Source: Desulfotomaculum sp. (GTDB lineage: Bacteria; Bacillota; Desulfotomaculia; Desulfotomaculales; Desulfohalotomaculaceae). Taken from it: a stretch of 16,050 bases of DNA. The translations under genes and the position numbers were made by a program. The stretch's first letter is position 1. Every line of letters starts with the position of its first letter. The notes below the pieces were generated by a model. It had not been told where the DNA came from and ran no database searches. It worked only from the letters and a program-made list of their open reading frames with translations. Of the stretch, positions 1-7,464 are shown piece by piece. The stretch lies in contig JAJOKN010000062.1 in NCBI GenBank assembly GCA_021129815.1, positions 1 through 16,050 on the forward strand. Direction: 5' to 3'.

Positions 1-526
1 CCCCAGGACTGCTTGGTACACCAAGCGTAAGCGCTCCTGAACCTGCTTTAATCAACAAAAAGTCAGCATGCCCGTGATAGCACCCTTCAAACTTAACTAT
101 CTTGTTTCGCTTTGTGTAACCCCGTGCCAGCCTTATCGCACTCATAGTAGCCTCTGTGCCGGAATTTACCATGCGCACCTTTTCTATGGACGGCACAGCA
201 CGGATGATGAGCTTTGCTAATTCCGTCTCTAACTCAGTTGGAGCACCAAAACTCGTGCCCTTTTCCAGCTGCTCTCTTAGCGCATTTACGACGCTGGGAT
301 GTCTATGTCCCAATATCATCGGTCCCCATGAGCATACATAATCTATATATTTGTTGCCATCAACATCCCAAATATAAGCCTTATCTGCACGTTCTATAAA
401 TAAAGGGTCTCCTCCTACAGCTTTAAATGCTCTTACCGGGCTGTTAACACCACCGGGTATAAATTCTTGTGCTTCTCTGAATATTTCAATTGATTTATCA
501 AAACACTTTGGCACCTTAAATTTCAT
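1..526 (-). CDS. hemL: Glutamate-1-semialdehyde 2,1-aminomutase, N-terminal part (gene runs off left edge)
   Basis: This PLP enzyme converts glutamate-1-semialdehyde to 5-aminolevulinate, the second step of the C5 tetrapyrrole pathway, in the cytoplasm. About 175 codons are present. The family's N-terminal block IPGGVNSPVRAF is at residues 23-34, NSGTEATMSAIRLAR at 121-135 (PLP phosphate-binding region) and CYHGHAD at 149-155. The PLP lysine and the C-terminal half lie outside the window. The chosen ATG at 526 directly abuts the purine-rich GGAAAGGA, which is unusually close for a ribosome-binding site; a GTG four codons later is better spaced, so the exact start is open. It is the last visible gene of the haem operon and the only one preceded by a sizeable spacer (119 bp), which holds a perfect inverted repeat. 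Confidence 0.95.
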   Translation of the reverse strand, partial: MKFKVPKCFDKSIEIFREAQEFIPGGVNSPVRAFKAVGGDPLFIERADKAYIWDVDGNKYIDYVCSWGPMILGHRHPSVVNALREQLEKGTSFGAPTELETELAKLIIRAVPSIEKVRMVNSGTEATMSAIRLARGYTKRNKIVKFEGCYHGHADFLLIKAGSGALTLGVPSSPG

Positions 527-551
527 TCCTTTCCAACTGTTTTTATTAAAT

Positions 552-585
552 TCGGTATTTTAATCATCCGTGCTTAAAATACCGA
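552..585. repeat. Perfect 12-bp inverted repeat between ahbB and hemL
   Basis: TCGGTATTTTAA (552-563) and its exact reverse complement (574-585) flank a 10-base loop. In the minus-strand transcript this folds as an intercistronic hairpin 26 bases upstream of hemL. No U-tract follows it on the minus strand, so it does not look like a terminator in that direction. It could be an operator, an mRNA-stabilising or processing hairpin, or an attenuating structure. A second, imperfect palindrome (ATGTATTTTGC...TTTACAT) lies nearby at 609-631. Confidence 0.8.
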
Positions 586-645
586 TTTTGTTCGCTCCAT
601 TCGGCTAGATGTATTTTGCAAAAATTTACATTATGGCTTTGCTTG

Positions 646-1194
646 TTAAAATTTATCACTTTTTTTTAATGCCATTGCATTATCCTTAATTCTCGACTTA
701 AAGTCCAACTCTTTGTTGTACAAATTTTCTGTAAAGTAATGCATGCTGCTCTTCTTTAGTTCTTTTATGCTGAATATTAACTGATAATCATACTCGCTAA
801 TCATATCTGCTAGTTCTTTTGCCCGTTCATAGCATTCTTCACGTGTTTTTCTATGTATCATAGTATAAAAATTATACGGCCATTTCTCATGAGGCTTTCG
901 TTTGTAAACATGCGTTACATCTTTTAATCTAACTAGCTTGTTCCCTATTTCATCAATTCTGTCTTCTGGAATATTCCAGACTATCATTGCATTAGCGTCA
1001 TAACCTACTTTTCGGTGCCTAAGCGCAGCTCCAATCCGCCTCATATAACCCTTTTCTATAAATTCATTCACTTTAGCTAAAACTTCATCTTCCGACATTC
1101 CCACTTTTTTCCCCAATTCTGCAAAAGGACGGCTACAGAGCGGCAGTCCCGTTTGCAGTTCACGAATTAAAGCCTTTTCCTTTTCTGTAAGCAT
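646..1194 (-). CDS. ahbB: Sirohaem decarboxylase subunit, AhbB-like
   Basis: With its partner AhbA this protein removes two carboxyl groups from sirohaem to give 12,18-didecarboxysirohaem, the first dedicated step of the sirohaem-dependent haem pathway. The 182-residue product has the family layout: an Lrp/AsnC-like winged-helix N-terminus (about 1-55) with MRRIGAALRHRKVGY at 51-65, then an alpha/beta domain with the NAMIVWNIP block (68-76) and RKPHEKWPYNFYTMIH (99-114). That last block is typical of AhbB and of NirD/L/G/H proteins. The ATG at 1194 is chosen because GAGGAG stands ten bases upstream; an in-frame TTG at 1215 has no comparable site. It begins 7 bases after ahbA stops. The A/B assignment follows motif memory and could be swapped; the family is secure. 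A purely regulatory Lrp-like role is the alternative. Confidence 0.85.
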   Translation of the reverse strand: MLTEKEKALIRELQTGLPLCSRPFAELGKKVGMSEDEVLAKVNEFIEKGYMRRIGAALRHRKVGYDANAMIVWNIPEDRIDEIGNKLVRLKDVTHVYKRKPHEKWPYNFYTMIHRKTREECYERAKELADMISEYDYQLIFSIKELKKSSMHYFTENLYNKELDFKSRIKDNAMALKKSDKF

Positions 1195-1201
1195 AAAATC
1201 A

Positions 1202-1663
1202 TTACTCCTCATCAACTTTAAAGCTAACCCAAACTTTAAAGAACTTTTCTGCAGGCAAGTTCAATACATCTGTAATACCTGTTCTTTCAATAATTTCATC
1301 GATTATCTTTTGAGTTTTTTCCTGCGAGTTCGTTAATATAGTAAACCAAATGTTGTACTCATGATCCCTAAGATAATTATGCGTAATAGCTACATAGCTG
1401 TTTACAATATCAGTTACTTCTTCTATCCTTTCTTCTGGCACTTTCATAGCACACAGAGTGCCTTTATAACCCAAACGCCTAGAGTTAAACACTCCGCCAA
1501 ACCGCCTGATTATATCCTCTTCCAGCAAACGCTTCATGCGATCAATTACTTCTTGCTCTGTTACATTGAGTTTTTCAGCTATTTCCTTATACGGCCTAGC
1601 TGTGATTGGAAACTCTATCTGAACTAAGTTCAACAGTTTCTTGTCAATTGCATCAAGCTGCAT
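1202..1663 (-). CDS. ahbA: Sirohaem decarboxylase subunit, AhbA-like
   Basis: This is the partner subunit of AhbB in sirohaem decarboxylation. The 153-residue protein has an Lrp-type helix-turn-helix N-terminus beginning LDAIDKKLLNLVQ (residues 3-15), the family block IIRRFGGVFNSRRLGY at 51-66, and THNYLRDHEYNIWFTI at 94-109, the region that corresponds to the WPYN stretch of AhbB. The start at 1663 is favoured over an in-frame ATG at 1681 that overlaps the ahbD stop: AGAGG lies about ten bases upstream of 1663, and Lrp-family proteins usually start just before the LD-DKKLL segment. It lies between ahbD and ahbB in the operon, so the three genes for consecutive chemistry are probably translated together. 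Confidence 0.85.
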   Translation of the reverse strand: MQLDAIDKKLLNLVQIEFPITARPYKEIAEKLNVTEQEVIDRMKRLLEEDIIRRFGGVFNSRRLGYKGTLCAMKVPEERIEEVTDIVNSYVAITHNYLRDHEYNIWFTILTNSQEKTQKIIDEIIERTGITDVLNLPAEKFFKVWVSFKVDEE

Positions 1664-1677
1664 GAACTTACAACCTC

Positions 1678-2700
1678 TCATATCTTTAGCTCTTTATTTT
1701 TTTCGCTTGCTGACAATTCGTTTGTGCGATACAAACACCATGGCTCTTCAGCCATATAATCGCCATAATAAAAATATGCCCTTGCTCTGCAACCACCACA
1801 GATCTTTTGGAAAATACAAATACCACAACCACCTGTTAGCTTAGCCTCTCTCAATCGTTTGAATACTTTGCTATTTTTCCATATTTCACTAAACGGCGTG
1901 TTGCGCACGTTGCCAACCACTATATTTAAGTAAGCACACGGCTGCACATCTCCCTTGGGAGATATTATACAATACGCTGTGCCTGCAAGGCATCCCTTGC
2001 TAAAGCGAGTTTTAACTCCCATTTGCTTTGCTATGCGCATAAACTGCGGTGCACAGGTGGGTTTTAACTCAATGTTCACTTCATGCAGTTTTTTCATTAT
2101 TCGGTACAATAAATCCTCATACTGCTTTGCTCTAAGCGTTTGCTGTTCAATGTTTACCGCTCTGCCAGTTGGAACTAAAAAGAATATGTGATGACCCACA
2201 GCACCTATTTCTACTGCAAAATCAGTTATTTTTTCAACTTCATCGTAATTCCAGTCCACTACAGTAGTATGTATTTGAAATTTAAGCCTTGCTTTAACAC
2301 AATTTTGCATACCCTGCACTGCTTTGCGCCAAGCACCTGGCATTGCCCTAAAATTATCGTGCTTTTGAGGATTCACGCTATCTAAACTTATGCCAACCAC
2401 TATAGCTCCTGCTTCTTTAAGCTTCTTTGCTACTTCAACAGTTATTAGCGTTCCATTCGTTCCGAATACTGGACGAAGACCTTTTGTTTTAGCATATCTC
2501 ACCAATTCAAATATATCTTGCCTCATCAAAGGTTCTCCACCGCTAAAAATCATTATCTTAAACCCAGCTTTTGCAATTTCATCTATCAACCACTTGGCTT
2601 CTTCAGTATTCAGCTCATCTTCTGCCTTCGCTCCAGCATCTCTGTAGCAGTGCTTGCAGTACATATTACATGCATTAGTTGTATTCCAAGATATTATCAT
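1678..2700 (-). CDS. ahbD: Radical SAM haem synthase AhbD (NirJ2-like)
   Basis: Probably the final enzyme of the alternative haem route, oxidatively decarboxylating two propionates of Fe-coproporphyrin III to the vinyls of haem b. The 340-residue protein has the radical SAM cluster motif CX3CX2C at Cys11, Cys15 and Cys18, the SAM-binding FSGGEP at 52-57 and NGT at 82-84. Its C-terminal SPASM-type domain is rich in cysteines: Cys216, 237, 244, 255, 292, 295, 301, 304 and 322, enough for auxiliary Fe-S clusters. The ATG at 2700 lies two bases after the hemB stop, with AAGGTGG nine bases upstream inside hemB; an upstream in-frame TTG is unlikely. In Clostridia this family is often named NirJ2 by analogy with haem d1 enzymes. 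The complete Ahb set around it makes the AhbD role the better reading. Confidence 0.85.
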   Translation of the reverse strand: MIISWNTTNACNMYCKHCYRDAGAKAEDELNTEEAKWLIDEIAKAGFKIMIFSGGEPLMRQDIFELVRYAKTKGLRPVFGTNGTLITVEVAKKLKEAGAIVVGISLDSVNPQKHDNFRAMPGAWRKAVQGMQNCVKARLKFQIHTTVVDWNYDEVEKITDFAVEIGAVGHHIFFLVPTGRAVNIEQQTLRAKQYEDLLYRIMKKLHEVNIELKPTCAPQFMRIAKQMGVKTRFSKGCLAGTAYCIISPKGDVQPCAYLNIVVGNVRNTPFSEIWKNSKVFKRLREAKLTGGCGICIFQKICGGCRARAYFYYGDYMAEEPWCLYRTNELSASEKNKELKI

Positions 2701-2702
2701 TT

Positions 2703-3695
2703 TTAAAATCCACCTTCTTCTTTTATCCAACGCGCTGCATCTTTAGCATGATATGTAATTATAATATCAGCTCCAGCACGTTTAAAACCTGTTAACATCT
2801 CCAAAACTACTTTTTTCTCATCTATCCATCCATTTTTCGCAGCTGCTTTAACCATCGCATATTCCCCGCTCACATTGTAAACCGCAACAGGACACACAAC
2901 TCTTTCTCTGATTCGATGTATTATGTCCATATAAGCAAGCGCCGGCTTTATCATAACAATATCTGCACCTTCTTCAATATCCAACATCACTTCTTTAACT
3001 GCTTCATCGCCATTTGCTGGGTCCATCTGATAAGTCTTTCGATCGCCAAATTTAGGTGCAGAAGCTGCAGCCTCTCTAAAAGGCCCATAATATGCAGAAG
3101 CATATTTTGCTGAATAGCTCATTATGGGAATGTGAGAAAAACCGTTTTTATCCAGCTCATCTCTTATAGCTTTTACGCGGCCGTCCATCATATCCGATGG
3201 TGCTATTATATCCGCTCCTGATTTTGCATAAGAAACCGCGGTTTTAGCTAATAATTCTAAAGTAGCATCGTTGTCAACATCACTGCCTTTTATTATACCA
3301 CAATGCCCGTGATCAGTAAATTCGCACAGACACACATCAGCAATTACCAGCAGATCGCTGTATTTCCCTTTTATAGCCTGCAAAGCACGCTGTATGATAC
3401 CATCATCGTCGTAAGCTTGTGATCCTATTGGGTCTTTTTTATCAGCATCGATAACGCCAAATAAAATAACTGCTAAAATCCCAAGTTTTTTCACCTCGTC
3501 TATTTCTAAAAGCAGCTCATCAATGGAAAAATTATAAACTTCTGGCATAGAAGAAACTTCTCTTTTAATTCCTTCTCCTTCTATAACAAACAGTGGATAC
3601 ACCAAATCCTCTATCAAAACCTGATTTTGACGCACCATTTTGCGCAATATATTGTTCATTCTCAAACGCCGCGGCCGCAAGCGTGGAAAGCCCAT
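2703..3695 (-). CDS. hemB: Delta-aminolevulinic acid dehydratase (porphobilinogen synthase)
   Basis: Condenses two 5-aminolevulinate molecules to porphobilinogen in the cytoplasm. The 330-residue length is normal. Visible hallmarks are the N-terminal RPRRLR (7-12), the catalytic zinc cysteines Cys122, Cys124 and Cys132 in the DVCLCEFTDHGHC block, and the two Schiff-base lysines Lys197 (YSAKYASAYYGPFR) and Lys250 (MIKPALAYMD). The cysteines indicate a zinc-dependent rather than a magnesium-type enzyme. The ATG at 3695 has AAGGAAGGG with seven bases of spacing. The gene sits between the two radical SAM genes ahbC (73 bp before) and ahbD (2 bp after), so an early pathway gene is embedded among late ones. 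Confidence 0.97.
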   Translation of the reverse strand: MGFPRLRPRRLRMNNILRKMVRQNQVLIEDLVYPLFVIEGEGIKREVSSMPEVYNFSIDELLLEIDEVKKLGILAVILFGVIDADKKDPIGSQAYDDDGIIQRALQAIKGKYSDLLVIADVCLCEFTDHGHCGIIKGSDVDNDATLELLAKTAVSYAKSGADIIAPSDMMDGRVKAIRDELDKNGFSHIPIMSYSAKYASAYYGPFREAAASAPKFGDRKTYQMDPANGDEAVKEVMLDIEEGADIVMIKPALAYMDIIHRIRERVVCPVAVYNVSGEYAMVKAAAKNGWIDEKKVVLEMLTGFKRAGADIIITYHAKDAARWIKEEGGF

Positions 3696-3768
3696 CCAAT
3701 ATCCCTTCCTTAAACTTGTCTTTTAGTCTATTTATCTTTTAATCTCTTAACCTCTTCATCATTTGAAT

Positions 3769-4971
3769 TCAAAGCAGCTTTACATCTCTCATTGTATCTG
3801 CATCAGCAACACCAATCTCTTCATCCGTAAGATAACAGGCAGGATCTTGTTCCCAAAAATCGCCATATACAGCTTCAGCACGAGCACGGAAGTTTCCATT
3901 GCATATGCTAAACCACCTGCACTTTGCACATCTACCCTTGATAAATTTATGGCGATTTCTTACTTTGTATAAAAATTCGTTCTTTGTATCTGACCAAATT
4001 TCGCTAAATTTCCTCTCTCTAACATTTCCTAACGTGTGATTTTGTGTAAACTGATCTATATGCACATTTCCTTTCCAATCCACCTGCCCTATAGCTATAC
4101 CGCTCCTATTGCCTCCATTCCTTTTTAGCAATTTCCGTGCCATGCTTGCGCGTTTTTCATAGTTTTGCTTAAGTTTTAAATAAATATACACTCCATCTGC
4201 ATGATTATCTACAGTCAGCACTTCCTTACTCATGCCTTTTAAGTGCATATTCATTGTTCTATCAATGATCAAATCCAAAGCTTTTCTCGTCTCTTCATGC
4301 GTAATATCTTCATCTTTACTCGCTCTTCCTGAATACACCAAATGATAAAAACATACTCTCGGAATGCCTTCCTCCTCCAGCAAGTTAAAAATATCGCCTA
4401 AATCATCTGCATTGTGTCGATTGATAGTAAACCTGAGTCCCACCTTTTGCCCTATATCTAAACAGTTTCTAATCCCCTTTAAAGCTTCTTCAAATGCTCC
4501 TTTTACACCTCTAAATTTATCGTTGTTCTCTCCTATGCCATCTAAGCTAATGCCAACATAACTTATTCCTATATCTTTTAACTTTTGTGCCGTTTTCTTA
4601 GTTATCAGCGTGCCGTTAGTTGAAACTGTCACTCTAAGGCCTAGGCTTTTCGCATATACAGCCAAATCAAAAAATATAGGGCTAGTAAGCGGTTCTCCTC
4701 CTGAAAACAAAATCACAGGCACTTTAAATGCTGCAAGATCTCTTAAAAGTTCCTTACCTTCATCAAGTGTGAGTTCATCACCGTACTTTTTGGAATCTGA
4801 ATTTGAATAACAATGCCTGCATTTTAGATTACACGTGCGCGTAATGTTCCACACAACAACCGGCCCATAATCTGAATGCGTTCCGAAATGCTTTTTACAG
4901 GAATCTTCAGAGTACCTGAGCATGTCTCCATAGTTTTTATCTCCATATAGCAATTTGCTTACACCAATCAT
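3769..4971 (-). CDS. ahbC: Radical SAM 12,18-didecarboxysirohaem deacetylase AhbC (NirJ1-like)
   Basis: Removes the two acetate side chains of didecarboxysirohaem to give Fe-coproporphyrin III. The 400-residue protein starts MIGVSKLLYG, a characteristic AhbC beginning, and carries the radical SAM motif CX3CX2C at Cys47, Cys51 and Cys54 right after VVVWNITRT. FSGGEP is at 89-94 and STNGT at 117-121. The C-terminal domain has Cys348, Cys351, Cys357 and Cys379, the usual auxiliary cluster set. The ATG at 4971 follows AAGGTGG by nine bases. It comes 35 bp after cobA-hemD. In Clostridia this family is also annotated NirJ1; since all the other Ahb enzymes are encoded here and no haem d1-specific gene is visible, AhbC is preferred. 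Confidence 0.88.
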   Translation of the reverse strand: MIGVSKLLYGDKNYGDMLRYSEDSCKKHFGTHSDYGPVVVWNITRTCNLKCRHCYSNSDSKKYGDELTLDEGKELLRDLAAFKVPVILFSGGEPLTSPIFFDLAVYAKSLGLRVTVSTNGTLITKKTAQKLKDIGISYVGISLDGIGENNDKFRGVKGAFEEALKGIRNCLDIGQKVGLRFTINRHNADDLGDIFNLLEEEGIPRVCFYHLVYSGRASKDEDITHEETRKALDLIIDRTMNMHLKGMSKEVLTVDNHADGVYIYLKLKQNYEKRASMARKLLKRNGGNRSGIAIGQVDWKGNVHIDQFTQNHTLGNVRERKFSEIWSDTKNEFLYKVRNRHKFIKGRCAKCRWFSICNGNFRARAEAVYGDFWEQDPACYLTDEEIGVADADTMRDVKLL

Positions 4972-5006
4972 TTTATAAATCCACCTTTTCCCTTTTTACC
5001 TCTTTC

Positions 5007-6518
5007 TCACTTCCCAATCATCGCCTCCACAAGCCCATCTATTGTATATTCTTTTGCTTCCACATCTACATTTATACCTAATTCTTTTGCGGTAGCTGAA
5101 GTGACCGGACCTATGCTTGCTACAGTCACGTTTTCAAGTATTTCGCTCAAATTTTGTGCTCGCAAAAGATTTACAAAATTTTTAACTGTCGATGAACTTG
5201 TAAATGTAAGGATATGTATTTCGCCCTGTTTTAGCATTTCCACCAACTTATCAGCATCCTGCGCTACCGGTACTGTTTTATAAACCACAACTTCATCTGC
5301 TTGCACGCCAATTTTGGATAAGGCTTTCGGCAATGCTTTTCTTGCAATATCAGCGCGCGGCAATAACACTTTGTCTTCGGGTTTAAGCTTATCCTTCAAA
5401 CCTTCAAATATCTGCTCTGCTCTGTATTCACAAGGCACATAATCTACTCTTAACGCATACTTTTCTAAAGCTTCTTTTGTTTTAGGACCAATAGCGCATA
5501 TACTTACCCCTTTTAAATCTCGCACATCTTTACCACACATAAGCGTTCTATTTATAAAGTAAATTACACCATTCACACTTGTAAATATCACCCATTTGTA
5601 ATCGCTTATGTTGTAAATAGCATTATCTAACGCCTCATAGTCATCAGGCTCTCTTATTTCAATAGTAGGAAATTCAACAGGCTCTCCACCGAGTTCCAAA
5701 ATGCGTCTTGAGAGCTCGCTTGCCTGTTCTCTCGATCTAGTAACAAGCACTTTTTTCCCAAACAAGGGTTTGCGCTCAATCCACTTGAGTTGATCGCGTA
5801 AACCCACAACTTCACCAACTACTACAACAGCTGGATTCTTAAAATCACGCTCTTTAACTTTCTCAGCTATGTTGCTCAAATTTCCAGTAAGCGCCCGTTG
5901 CCTTGCAGTGGTTCCCCATTCTATTACTGCAACAGGAGTATCTCCTTTACGTCCGTAATGCATCATTTTTTTACATATATCAGGCAAGTTGTTCATTCCC
6001 ATCACAAAAGCCACGGTATCTAAACCAGTCGCAATTTTGTCCCATTTTATGCTTGAATCTTTTTTATTCGGATCTTCATTTCCAGTTATAACTGCAAAGC
6101 TGCTCGCAAGTGTCCTGTGAGTTACTGGAATGCCAGCATACGCTGGTGCAGCCACTGCTGAAGTAACACCTGGAACAATTTCAAATGGGATATCGTTATG
6201 GAATAATGCTAATGCTTCTTCACCGCCTCGCCCAAACACAAATGGATCCCCGCCTTTTAAGCGAACAACTGTTTTGCCCAATTTGGCTTTTTCAACAAGC
6301 AGTTGGTTAATTTCTTGTTGTGACAGCGCATGTCTATCTGGAGACTTGCCAACATAAATAAGCTCTGCGTTAGAGCTAGCATTCTTTAACAGCAAAGAGC
6401 TTGCTAGACGATCATACACAATCACGTCTGCTTTTTCTATGCATTCCATTCCTTTTAACGTAATCAACCCCGGGTCTCCTGGACCCGCACCTACAAGATA
6501 AACAATGCCAGTGCCCAT
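5007..6518 (-). CDS. cobA-hemD: Fused uroporphyrinogen-III C-methyltransferase / uroporphyrinogen-III synthase
   Basis: A 503-residue two-domain protein. Residues 1 to about 245 are the SAM-dependent CobA/SUMT domain, which methylates uroporphyrinogen III at C2 and C7 to precorrin-2: VGAGPGDPGLITLKG at 9-23, VYDRLAS at 34-40, RLKGGDPFVFGRGGEEA and PGVTSAVAAPAYAGIPVTHR follow. From about residue 252 a HemD domain begins with KKVLVTRSREQASEL and contains the FTSVNGV and FTSSSTV segments typical of uroporphyrinogen-III synthases, which cyclise hydroxymethylbilane. The fusion channels the HemC product into the sirohaem branch and is common in Firmicutes. The ATG at 6518 lies two bases after the hemC stop; AAAGGAG is about 13 bases upstream, a little far, so coupling to hemC translation is likely. 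Confidence 0.95.
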   Translation of the reverse strand: MGTGIVYLVGAGPGDPGLITLKGMECIEKADVIVYDRLASSLLLKNASSNAELIYVGKSPDRHALSQQEINQLLVEKAKLGKTVVRLKGGDPFVFGRGGEEALALFHNDIPFEIVPGVTSAVAAPAYAGIPVTHRTLASSFAVITGNEDPNKKDSSIKWDKIATGLDTVAFVMGMNNLPDICKKMMHYGRKGDTPVAVIEWGTTARQRALTGNLSNIAEKVKERDFKNPAVVVVGEVVGLRDQLKWIERKPLFGKKVLVTRSREQASELSRRILELGGEPVEFPTIEIREPDDYEALDNAIYNISDYKWVIFTSVNGVIYFINRTLMCGKDVRDLKGVSICAIGPKTKEALEKYALRVDYVPCEYRAEQIFEGLKDKLKPEDKVLLPRADIARKALPKALSKIGVQADEVVVYKTVPVAQDADKLVEMLKQGEIHILTFTSSSTVKNFVNLLRAQNLSEILENVTVASIGPVTSATAKELGINVDVEAKEYTIDGLVEAMIGK

Positions 6519-6520
6519 AG

Positions 6521-7450
6521 TCAGTGTATATCTCCCTTTATCTTCGATAATATTTCATATGCGCCTCTCTCTAAAAGCTCTTCTGCCAAGCGCACTCCTA
6601 CTTCTTCAGGATATTTTGCATCGCCAGTGTAATCCAGCCTTACCATTTCCTTTCCATCTGTGCTCAATACAGCTGCCTCAAGCCGCAAGACCCTATCAAC
6701 AGTAACGCCAAATGCCCCAATCGGCACCTGACACCCTCCTTCAAGTCTCTCAAGAAGTGCTCTCTCTGCCAAAACAGCTAGTGCTGTATCTCTGTGTTCA
6801 ATCTTTTTTATGATATCCATTACCTTTTTATCTCCTTCTCTTGCCTCAATACCCACAGCACCCTGTCCTACTGCCGGCAAACATATTTGTGGAGGGATAT
6901 ACTGAGCTATAAGTTCTTTTCTACCAAGCCTGATAACACCAGCAGCTGCAACTACAATCGCATCAAAATTACCTGAGATTTTAAGTTTATCTATTCTTGT
7001 ATTTAAATTGCCCCTTATCGGTACTATATTTAAATCAGGTCGATACCTCATAAGCTGTGCACGTCTTCGCAAGCTAGAAGTTCCTATCACAGCCCCTGCT
7101 TTGAGCTCATCCAAACTCTCACCTGTACTGCTTATCAACACATCACCTGGATGCTCTCTTTTACAAATAGCTCCTATGACAAGACCCTTTACAAGTTTAG
7201 TCGGCATGTCTTTCATGCTGTGCACCGCTATATCAATTTCATCTCTCAGCATTGCTAGCTCTAATTCTTTAGTAAATAAGCCTTTATCACCTATTTTAGA
7301 CAACGCGGTATCTAAAATTTTATCTCCTTTAGTCTTTATTTTAACTATTTCAACCTTAATTTCTGGATGCTTTTCTTTAAGCTGTTCTACCACCCAATTG
7401 GTCTGCCACATCGCAAGCAAGCTTTCTCTGGTGCCTACCCTAAGCAACAA
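6521..7450 (-). CDS. hemC: Hydroxymethylbilane synthase (porphobilinogen deaminase)
   Basis: Polymerises four porphobilinogens to hydroxymethylbilane. The 309-residue length is normal. The dipyrromethane cofactor is attached at Cys240 in LEGGCQVPIG, and the catalytic aspartate is Asp81 in HSMKDMP. GTSSLRRRAQ (123-132), RGNLNTRIDKL and GQGAVGIEAR are further family blocks. No ATG is available: the frame opens with two adjacent TTG codons (7450 and 7447) right after an in-frame TAA, and AGGGTG is eight bases before the first, so a TTG start is well supported. It is 12 nt after hemA, and its product feeds the HemD domain encoded immediately downstream. Confidence 0.96.
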   Translation of the reverse strand: MLLRVGTRESLLAMWQTNWVVEQLKEKHPEIKVEIVKIKTKGDKILDTALSKIGDKGLFTKELELAMLRDEIDIAVHSMKDMPTKLVKGLVIGAICKREHPGDVLISSTGESLDELKAGAVIGTSSLRRRAQLMRYRPDLNIVPIRGNLNTRIDKLKISGNFDAIVVAAAGVIRLGRKELIAQYIPPQICLPAVGQGAVGIEAREGDKKVMDIIKKIEHRDTALAVLAERALLERLEGGCQVPIGAFGVTVDRVLRLEAAVLSTDGKEMVRLDYTGDAKYPEEVGVRLAEELLERGAYEILSKIKGDIH

Positions 7451-7464
7451 TAATTACTCACCCT

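Noticed and set aside
1678..4971. Haem d1 (NirJ) synthesis as the role of the two radical SAM genes
   Set aside because: The NirJ1/NirJ2 naming is by homology; no cytochrome cd1 nitrite reductase or other nir-specific gene is present, and all other steps of the Ahb haem route are.
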